64,000 nucleotides of DNA, taken from NCBI GenBank assembly GCA_028554795.2, contig CM068838.1, positions 94,963,974 through 95,027,973 on the forward strand, written 5' to 3'. This stretch comes from Sinohyriopsis cumingii. Lineage: Eukaryota; Mollusca; Bivalvia; Unionida; Unionidae. The notes under the pieces were generated by a model. It did not search any database. It was not told the DNA's origin and saw only the letters and a program-made list of their open reading frames with translations. The position numbers were made by a program, and so were the translations under genes. Below, piece by piece: positions 54,935 through 64,000 of this stretch; the first letter of the stretch is position 1; each line of letters starts with the position of its first letter.

Positions 54935-57900
54935 TTATCGATCTACCTACTCCATGGTAACATTGTATTTCAATTCAAATACTTTCATCTGAGGAAAAAT
55001 CCTGTGGAAATTTAATAAGTTTACTGTCTGATAAAAACAATATTGATGAGATAATAAACTGCATTCAAAGATTAAAATTACAACATGCTGCGTTTGATCA
55101 TAATTGAAACATTGGGAATGTATTGAAGTCAGACATAAGGTGACTATATCAGATTCGTTATTTCTCAAGATATTGCTGATTGCAATCCGAGGAAAAGCGA
55201 TTTCTTATGCTTAAGACAAGAAGAAATGAAAATTAAAACAGGGAAAAAAACCTACGCAGTAAAGACAATCCATAGAGAATGTTCCAATCGACCTTATGAT
55301 TCAGAAATATTGTTGTCTAAAACGAAGAAGCTTGAAAATTTGAGAAAAGAAAAGCTTCCAGCAAGAATTATTAGACCCAGAGCTAAATGGATAGGAGAGG
55401 GAGAGAAACCAGCCAGGTACATTTGACACCTAGAAGAAAGAAGCTATGTGAATAGAACAATCACAAAATTAATTACAGATAACAATGAAATTATTAGCGG
55501 TCAATTTGATATTTTAGGGAAAGTAAAATATTAGTAATAAAACTTCTGTAATGAGGAAAATGAGGTAGCGGATGTACACTTGAAGGACCGTATAATAAAT
55601 TTAGGGAGTTAGAAAAAGATGTCTTTAAGATTAGAATGAAAAGTTAAACAGACATAAGTTTTGGATTGTTTAAAAAGTATGCAAAAGAGCAAAAGCCCGG
55701 GATCAGATGCTTTCACAGCTGAATTTTGTAACATCTTCTGGATTGACATAGGAGTATTTATTGTTAGAATAATCTATGTAGCATACGAAATTGGATCATT
55801 TTCATCAGGTTTAGGATAAGATATTATAACTTGCATGCCAAAAAGGAATAAACATACGAAATTGGATCATTTCCATCATGTTTAGGACAAGATATTATAA
55901 CTTGCATGCCAAAAAGGAATAAACATACGAAACTGGATCATTTCCATCACGTTTAGGACAAGATATTATAACTTGCATGCCCAAAGGGAATAAACCTAAG
56001 CAGTACCTGAGAAACTGGCGTCCCAATTCTCTACTTAATATTATACATAAACTAGCATCAGGATGTAATGCAAAAAGCGTTTAGTCAGTACTGAATGAAA
56101 TAATATCTGAGGATCAAATTGGTTTTATAAAATGAAGACACATTGGTGAAAATACAAGGATTGTACATGATATTATGCCCATTACAGAAGATTTACAAAT
56201 TCCGGGTGTATTAATATTAATTGATTTTGGGAAAGCATTTGCTTCTATTTCATGGAAATTAATCGTAATATTGATATTTTTTAAATTTCAAAATAGATAT
56301 AAGGCACTGGGCTAAAACTTTTAATTTCAATATCTCATCGGCAGTTTCACAACATGGCTTTCCTTTAGAATGTTTCAAAATTTCCAGAGGTTGTCGGGAT
56401 GGTGATTAAATATTCCCATTTCGCTTTTTATCATGTGAATGAATATTGTCAGTACGTTTAAGGAATTGTAAAAAAATTAAAGTTATCAGGTCAAAGGAAA
56501 CAGAATATTTACTGTCACAGCTTTCAGATGGAACTACTTTAATTCTTGGTGGCTCTTTTGAATCCTTGGAATCCTCTGTTGAAGTATTAAGCTTCTATGC
56601 AGGTATTTCAGGACTGAAATTGAACATTGCCTAAACAAAAGCATTTTGGATAGGAAGCAACAAGTACAGTGCATAAATATTTTATCACAGATTAAAGTTA
56701 CAGTGGGTGTCTGAATTTACATCACTGGGCTTAAAGTGTCCTGTTGATATGGATTTAATGGTAAAAAGTAATTTTGAAAATAAAACAGAAATGATCATAT
56801 CGTGTTTATAAACATTGGGAAAAGCTATTCTTAACACCGATTGGTAAAATAACACTTTTACAAACCTTAATTATTCCAACGCTTATTAATTTTTTCATCT
56901 CATTACAAAACCCTCAGCAAAATGTTATCAGAGAATTAAACGAATCATTTTTCACTTTTATATGGAAATCAAAAGTGAACAAAGTTAACAGGGAGGTTAC
57001 GATTCAAACATTTTCTAATGGAGGCTTTGGCGATGATAGATATTGATACATTTATATTACCGTTGAAAAGAACATGGATTATTAGAATTCTTTTACCTGA
57101 TAGAAAATTGGTCAATTTATTTGAATATAAAATACGCGATATTAGAAACATATTCCCACTAGGAGATGAAAATGTGATTACTTCATCCAAAAAGGCAAAT
57201 CATGCTTTTTGACATGATGCTTCACTGGTATGGAAGATGTTCCTAGAGAAAACTATTCCCAAGACAGGGAAGATGTTATGAGAACAAGTTTATGGATGAA
57301 CTCTCTTATAAGGGTGAACAAGGTACCCATTTTCTATCAGCAATGGTTTGAACATAATGTAATCTATATTAAATATATGCTTACAGATCGGGAAACTACG
57401 GTCGGCTTTGAAAGATTTAAAGCTGGATAAAGTCTCAATACTATTTTCCTTGCCTTTGACGGAATAATTCAGTGTGTAAAGTCATTATGTTAATAGTTAC
57501 AGTTACGTAAATCAACACTGGTCAGAACATTTATCCCTTTCCATTTATAAATTGTGTTTACAACAATAAAGGATGTAAAGACTGTAACAATTTACTTTGA
57601 AAAAGAGATGTTAAACCAACTAGCGAAAATAAATAGAATGAAATATTAAGCTGTTTATGGACATATGGCCTAACATATATACCAAAGTTTTAAAAATAAC
57701 AAGAAACTTAAAATTGCAATGGTTTCAAGTTTGTATTACTCATAGAATTTTACCAATGGTATCTTTTTTCGATATAAAAAAATTGTCCAGCACTGATAAA
57801 TGTACTTTTTGTAAAAATGTCCCTGAAACAAACCTGTATTTGTTTTGGGAATTTTAAGTGATAATCAAGCTGCGCAATTAAGTGATCCTTTGGATTCAAA

Positions 57901-58440
57901 ATAAAATGAATACAGATTCTGTGCCAAGTGCAAAAACTGTTATATTAAGATATACCAATATTGTTTGAATTTCTGAACAGAATGTTTACTTTTGCTTTCT
58001 TATTCAAATACCACATCTATATAATTGAAATGAAAGGGGATATACCTATGTTGGATAGTTTGAACGTTTTTATTAAAGATTACTATAATCTGGAAAACAT
58101 ATATTGCAATAAAATCTGAAGGGAAAGAAGAATTTATGTTGATTTGGGAACAGTGGAAACCATTATACCACTGTAACTAGGATGGTGTGTTTAACTAAAA
58201 TATATGTTTAATGGCGCAATGTTTTAATGTACAGTGTCACCTAGTTGCTTCATAATTAACAATTACAGATTATGTAATGCATGGATGTGCGTACGTATGC
58301 TGGCATGTGTGTATGAATGTTTTTTTTCTTCTCCCACACGATATGTATTGTCCCTAGGCTATATAACTTGTAAATTGACCCTGGTTATCCGACCCAATAA
58401 ACAACTTATTACGGGAACAATTAAAAAAGAATAAAATAAT
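54935..58440 (+). mobile_element. L1/Tx1-type LINE, copy B, eroded
   Basis: Starts within the S-x-H-type endonuclease end (YRSTYSMVT) and continues as in copy A. RT active site region reads QLSDGTTLILGGS (56518-56556), so the F-A-D-D of copy A is L-S-D-G here (56521-56532), losing the second Asp. The thumb is at 57018-57430 and the zinc-knuckle-like region at 57790-57850 (DKCTFCKNVPETNLYLFW). Frameshifts and stops throughout. Confidence 0.8.
55782..55994 (+). repeat. 71-bp unit repeated three times
   Basis: Units 55782-55852, 55853-55923 and 55924-55994, beginning CATACGAAA. Units 2 and 3 are closest to each other. Copy A has one unit (about 21293-21362), so the expansion occurred in copy B. 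Confidence 0.93.
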
Positions 58441-59187
58441 TCTTAGATTTGTCTTATTTTTTTCTACTGTATACTTTTTATTTGGGTGGAGTAAGTTAGA
58501 GAGATCCATGGTATTGATTAGTTCTTTCAAATTACCTCATGATGTCATTTTTCAAGAATGTTCATTATCATATGGTTACTTTTTCGAACATTTGTGTTTA
58601 ATGCATACTTTGTTTGATGGCATGTGACGCTTAAATGTGTAAAGGTGAACGCTTTTGATGCGCATTTGCGTCGTGTTATACTTGAAACTTGCACTGATCA
58701 TTTCACAAGCAATAGACAAGACACGATTCAGTCCGAGCACATAATGGCCGACCCACAATAGTACACATCGAGTACAAACTGCCAGACTTACAAAATTATA
58801 CTCTGTATACAAATTTGGATGCCGATATCTTAGATGATGATAGATGAAGTATAAATCCATGAGCAAAACGGCTCCAGTTTTGCAGGAATTAATGAGCAAT
58901 ATCCACATAAACAAAATTACAATATTTAATCAATACAACATGATTTATACCTGACAAGCTGATTAACGTAACAGCTGAATAATTCGTTATGTCGCGTAAG
59001 GCTTGACTTATTCAGTAGTAGTAACAGACGTAATGGAGATGGTGGCAGTAATGTGATTAGCACCAATAATTGTTCTTATTGTTGTAAAAACAGGAGACGA
59101 CTGATGAATGGTCTAATAGAATTATAACCAGAAACATTTGCTATGATCATAGTACTAGCTCATGACTCATTATAGCGCAATCAAGGT

Positions 59188-59290
59188 GCCAAGGTAACTC
59201 AACTATTAAGTTGTCGGAGTCGTAATCCAAAGGTGCCAGGTTCAGTACCCGTCGACATCAGTCCTAGTCGGGTACATGAATTTGTCATTG
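59188..59290 (+). mobile_element. tRNA-like SINE head, copy B
   Basis: Counterpart of 24768. The B box GGTTCAGTACCCG is intact; the A-box region is more degraded than in copy A. Confidence 0.5.
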
Positions 59291-59850
59291 GAAATTATAT
59301 TTAGTTTTAATATCATATGCATGATATTTATAATAACATTATTATCTATATCTAAATAAATTTGTCTTACTCTTGTCCTCTTCGACATTATCATCAACAT
59401 GCCTGCCGAGAATAACAATATTCAAGATCGTCCAAATGTATATATGTGGTTATTAAATAATAAAAACTCTAGGCTTAGTGAAATTGCAATTTATTAAACT
59501 TCCATCCAAACAGAAGAGGCAAATAAGTAGTATCGGTTAGCTAGAGACTGATCTACGAATTATGGGGAAATCTGTGACTTCCGGAAGTCTTTTGGACAAC
59601 ATGATATTACGATTGAATTTTGATTGATTTTTCTTTGGATCAAATTTCTATAAGTATCACTAACATCTTTGAAGTTTAATAAAGGCAGAGTTTGTAATGC
59701 TTGAACCCTGCTGTACTTTTTATATTGGGCAAATATATTACAGTAATTCTTGGTAGGTTCTGCGCTGCTGAATTAACTAACATTACACAGTACAGATGCA
59801 ATATGAAGAAAATCGCCTATGTTACCAAATGCTACCAAGGTCTGTGCTGC

Positions 59851-60303
59851 TTACATTATGCAGCCCTTAGCACTGGGAGGAGTAAACGGTGGACAACATT
59901 TTGCCCATTTCTTGCTCTTCAGCTCTGTGTAACACCAATATGTTGCGGAGTGCTTAGAATATCTGTGAGAACCACACGGATGCTTTGGATCACAACTTTG
60001 TTCATTTTCAGCCGAATAACTAGGTTCATTACAAAATTCCCATGTGTTTCCAGAGGTGCAAGTCAAGCGACTTATATGGTAATTATCGTGAAATGAGCAC
60101 TGTCCACTGCAGCAATATTCCCAATTATTACTGTCATCTATGTAACACCACCTGTAGTTTTGTCCGTGAAATCCGCACTCCATGCCAGTCCGACAGTTAG
60201 TGTTACCTGCGGTATACAAGTAGCGAAACGCAGTTTCTGTTTGAATAACGTGGAGTGAACAAGCAGCACTTTGGCAAGTAGATGTATAATATAGTGCATG
60301 ATG
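59851..60303 (-). CDS. Cysteine-rich secreted-type protein, terminal exon, copy B (open)
   Basis: A minus-strand exon, open from 60303 to the stop at 59851-59853. A pyrimidine-rich tract ending ...TTAG precedes CATCATGC at 60303, the same acceptor position as in copy A; an alternative AG lies at 60314-60315. The mature region has two modules. Module 1: MECGFHGQNYRWCYID, NNWEYCC, a further Cys pair, LTCTSG. Module 2: HPCGSHRYSKHSATYWCYTE, KKWAKCCPP, ending GC near the C terminus. The shared pattern is CG-x-HG/SH...Y-x-WCY...W-x-x-CC, so likely disulfide-bonded and extracellular. No upstream exon or signal peptide was located. The family is not named here; function unknown. It is the only gene in the window with conserved residues and no break, which suggests recent constraint. 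Confidence 0.6.
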   Translation of the reverse strand, partial: HHALYYTSTCQSAACSLHVIQTETAFRYLYTAGNTNCRTGMECGFHGQNYRWCYIDDSNNWEYCCSGQCSFHDNYHISRLTCTSGNTWEFCNEPSYSAENEQSCDPKHPCGSHRYSKHSATYWCYTELKSKKWAKCCPPFTPPSAKGCIM

Positions 60304-60475
60304 CTAACAACACCTAGAATAGAAAAAAATAACAAATCATTATTTCTTTTCAAACCTAATTAAAACATTATCCTCAATAAATCAATTATTTACATGACAA
60401 TGTTTTTGGCACGTGTCTAAATTAACTGTACTGGGCAATGGAAAATTTGGATGGCCCTATTGAAAACAGAACGTA

Positions 60476-60513
60476 TATCTATCTATCTATCTGTCTATCT
60501 ATCTATCTGTCTG

Positions 60514-60597
<84 letters not shown>

Positions 60598-60620
60598 TCT
60601 ACCTATCTATCTATCTATAT
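60476..60620 (+). repeat. (TATC)n/(TGTC)n array
   Basis: About 36 units of TATC with runs of TGTC. Same locus as the (TATG)n array at 25950 in copy A, but with a different motif. Confidence 0.97.
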
Positions 60621-60639
60621 AGTCAGATACAGGTTTGAC

Positions 60640-61660
60640 ACTAGTAATACGACTTGTAATTCCTACTCAAAAATTCACCGTTTCTGACTACAATAATTTT
60701 AGTTTTATTTAAATTGATATATGATCCTCTCTGTTTTCACAAATTACACCTCTGCAAAGAACCCACCTTATCAGCGGTTTGCAATCTCATAAGAATATAA
60801 GAGAACAATAATGACACATATTTTTCGCTTAATAAACATACCATTATGACAATCTTGTTTGAGGTCTGATAATATATCACGTATACATAGATTCAACAGA
60901 AGAGGTAATACGCAGCGTTACCTGCTGTCAAAACTACAATTAAAGAATTATGCATCTTATTGATTCAGCAGCACGCATGAACGTCCGCGTTAACATCGAA
61001 TTTACAACTTTCAACAGCGTTCCACCTATACTTTCGTTTACTAAGCAAGTCAGTAATTTTACATGGTCAGTAGAGTTAAGTTCTTTGAAATGTCTACAAC
61101 ATAACCAGAGGAACTATTTATATTGTACCCAAGTATTTCTGATTCATTGCGTGAAGCGAAAAATATTATATTTCTTGATAAGTGTTTGCGGAATAAAGCT
61201 TGTTCCTTTTCAGTTAAATTAGTATCTTCACGCGACTGAATGAGGCGTTGTTTTTAAATAGTGGTCAACTTGTTTTCAGATCTCATTGAGATAGTTACTG
61301 TTGTAATTATCATGGTCATCTGAGAAGTCATTTTGTGTAATGGGATGTTAAAACTTTCTTCGGTATTAGCAAAGTGTCCAGTATCAAAAGTTGTATTAAG
61401 TAATTTATGGAAATAGAACATTTGAAGTCGTGTTTTTTATTAATTAATCTATTATTCCATCCGATCTACCAAGCTTTCCTAATTTTCTTTTCTGATAAGT
61501 GTGAGAACGTCAGCTTTGGAGATGAATTATTTGCATCTCAAATATTTGTTTACCCGTGGAATTCTGAAAAGACGCAATGTGGAAGTTGATATAGTATGAC
61601 AAGGTTCTTTGACATCATCAGCGAGGAGAAGTTCTCCTCACATCGGTGATTTTTACTGAA
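60640..61660 (-). mobile_element. LINE fragment, copy B counterpart of 26630
   Basis: 60640-60950 matches 26970-27330. A short block near 61560-61600 (GAAAAGACGCAATGTGGAAG) matches about 26650 of copy A (GAAAAGACGTATTGTGGAAG), separated here by 600 bp of other sequence, so the fragment is rearranged. Confidence 0.5.
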
Positions 61661-62402
61661 CATTTCTGTTATGGAACTTTTCAAACTGTACACAAAAAGA
61701 CACAGTAAAAAAAATGATATTGACCTTCTACGTGACTTTTAAAAAATAACATATAAGCAAGGTGTTTTCGGGGTGGGTTAGTAAACATTTGCTGTTTTAC
61801 CTATATAGCTAAATTATGAGAGGAGCAATTGAATCTGCTTTTGGGGTTTTGTAGATGGTTGATACATTAGTGGTTCTATAAAACTGCGTGGAAAAAATAT
61901 CCTCACATTGACTATGCATACGACTTTGTGTGATTTATTTACGGTTGATTTCCGATACTGAATTAAATTGACTTTAATATATCGTCTGAAATATACCAAA
62001 AATACCTTCTCGTCTCCTACAACCAAGCCTAGCCATATCCATATCTTAATAATATGTATTCATCTTTTGAAACCCATGTAACTTTATCCGACTCGTCAAT
62101 TTCTTTTCATAATATAAGTCTCTTGGATGTGGGCTATCACCCATTCTAATCAACCTAATCCTTAATTAATACATGTACAATACTAGTTAAAACAAAGAGG
62201 TATCCTACTTTATTCTTCTATAGTTAGAATATGTGTGATGCAGTTAAAGTAACTTAGTTGCCCTGCCTGATCGTATTTGATTTACGTGCACATCCCTATG
62301 ACATGATGAGTCACTTCTAGCTGGACAACCAACTGGATTGCTTTCATTGGAAGTTATGTGCATGGCTTCGAATGGTAGTATGGTCAAAGGCTCTCGCATT
62401 TT

Positions 62403-63219
62403 CATCATACATTAATGTAAGAAATATTTGCTAAGTGAGAAATAAACTCCTGATTGTTTTAGTATATTTATACAATTGGTACTATATATCAGAAGTGAAC
62501 TAACCGTAAGTTACAGCTGAGATGTATACATTACCCCATTATCCGTATAATGCTTTGTGTGTTATTCGTTAAGATGCATCAATACATCACGCTCATCGGT
62601 GTAGAGTCAAAATACTTGGATGGGGCAATAATTTGCCAATAAGATAAACTATTATCCCATTAATTGCGTATACAAATAACTTGATCATTAATGACTTTCT
62701 TACAAAGCATGTTATATTGTAATAGTTTGTGACAACATAAACAGTGCAATGTGATCAATTATATCAAATTATGAGATAAATGTCAGCATTATTGCAAGAT
62801 TGGATCCTTCATGATTTAGGCTTCACACACGCTACTCCAACTACATTGAATTCAACAACGCTGTTGTTGCTGTTTGTGTTTTTGTGTGTGTGTGTAAAAT
62901 TCATCATGTGAAATAAAAACAAATATATCAATGAAATGACTCATGTATCATTTGAAGCAGTATTTAGTTCATTAATAATATAATATGACAAGTCAACATA
63001 GTCGTGTTGTCCACGTGTAAGTTTATGTCGTCACTGAACACTGATATATCATATCATTGTATCATCGTTGAAGCATATTAATGAAAATCATAAATTCCTA
63101 GGTTAAAGTTACATTATATTTGTATTCTCAACTTTGCTTACTTTTTTTAAAACCACTAAATATTTTTTAGATTGTTAAGTAACCGTATTTTCTGTTTACT
63201 GATGCTGTCTAATAATTAT
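62403..63219. other. No recognisable gene
   Basis: A short block at 62565-62612 (GATGCATCAATAC then GCTCATCGGTGTAGAGTC) repeats 37441-37480. Otherwise AT-rich. Confidence 0.55.
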
Positions 63220-63480
63220 CCTGACTGAGCACTGACATCATCTTCAAGTAATCCGTGTTAAATTTATCAATACTGTTAACGTAGTCAACCGTGTCAGTAA
63301 TTCTTCTTGATCAGTTAATTTTAGCACAACGTTTTACACAAGGTGTCAGCTGCAGGCTAACCAAAATAATGTCAATTTATTTTCAATTTTAAAATAACAG
63401 CTTATTCAACTATTAACCTAAATATGCCAAATCCATTCACTACAATGTTCTGACTCTTTGGCTTTCAGGTTTGTGGGGCG
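63220..63480 (-). pseudogene. Three-copy coding-like repeat, copy 3
   Basis: Most eroded of the three. Nucleotide match to 40200-40480 is clear (GCACTGACATCA, GTCAGCTGCAGG, CTTATTCAACTATTAACCT), and the GTTGAATAAGCT stop context is retained. Confidence 0.5.
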
Positions 63481-64000
63481 GATGTGGCTTCTATTTTGTT
63501 TAGAATTGAACTTTTCTTACCCTTACAAATATTTTTCCTCAGTCTACATTTTCTTGATCTGTCTATATATTTAAGAACAATAGTTTTCATATATCTCACT
63601 GTTGTCTGTGGTTCTATTAATTTGGTCATTTTATTTGATTTTGTTTATCCCATGCATTTGTTCAACATATACACAAAGAAATATATATTTTTCACACAGA
63701 CTCCCTTTTCCCGAGTTTGTTTTTAATGATTTTTCAAATATTTTCTAATTTATAATGTATAAGATGTTGGATTATTTAATCATCCCTCCGTCATTATTTT
63801 ATGAGTTTCGCTGCGGAGGTAATGTAACTTCCCTCCATATATGAACAGGATTATTTCTTTGTCAAAAGTATCTATCATACTGTCCTTTAAATCTACCTAG
63901 TTAAACATATACCACATGTCAATATACAAATATGTCTGAGCGACCTGCATTCGATCCATTATATTCAAATTTGCATGTGCCTACATTTGTAAGTTAGATT
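63481..64000. other. No recognisable feature
   Basis: An 80-codon frame at 63484-63726 is hydrophobic and AT-driven; not called. Confidence 0.5.

Larger units (their letters stand above)
54086..62402 (+). repeat. Segmental duplication, copy B
   Basis: Direct-orientation partner of 17477-29085, with the same order of LINE, SINE, cysteine-rich exon, tetranucleotide array and LINE. It joins ATTTACATCA to AGTTATCGATCT at about 54930, where copy A has about 1.8 kb more, including the 5' part of the LINE; this looks like a deletion in B. A block at about 60950-61610 is arranged differently from A. Confidence 0.88.

Overview
The window is AT-rich eukaryotic nuclear DNA, almost all of it transposon remains, simple repeats and non-coding sequence. 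I see no operons, no prokaryotic signals and no rRNA. The mix points to an invertebrate metazoan: CR1/L2-type and L1/Tx1-type LINEs, tRNA-derived SINEs (one with a (CAA)n tail), a gypsy-type pol fragment, a hAT-type MITE, long (AT)n, (TATG)n and (TATC)n tracts, and an eroded Polinton/adintovirus-like element. A marine lophotrochozoan such as a mollusc is my best guess, but the sequence does not prove it.

Layout. 27-1850: reverse-strand 3' part of a CR1/L2-type LINE. 1880-6335: the most interesting locus, a broken self-synthesising element with PolB, SF1 helicase and HNH remnants on the plus strand, an RVE integrase and a phospholipase-A2-like gene on the minus strand, and an FtsK/A32-type packaging ATPase on the plus strand. 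7930-8900: remnant of a SWIM-type zinc-finger transposon protein. 12308-16984: two roughly 1 kb arms in inverted orientation around a spacer that holds two opposed LINE fragments and a gypsy integrase tail. 17477-29085 and 54086-62402: a diverged direct segmental duplication. Each copy carries an L1/Tx1-type LINE, a tRNA-like SINE, a cysteine-rich exon on the minus strand, a long tetranucleotide array and a further LINE. 38397-40481: a group of eroded minus-strand reading frames of unknown origin; one of them recurs at 43030 and 63220. 44150-45330: another minus-strand LINE. 52175-53047: a second copy of the CR1/L2-type LINE.

The only credible non-transposon coding sequence is the cysteine-rich exon pair. 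The copy at 59851-60303 has an open frame. The copy at 25350-25804 is broken near its 3' end. Everything else is dead or fragmentary. Family names come from recognising motifs by eye; no database was searched. All boundaries of eroded elements are approximate.
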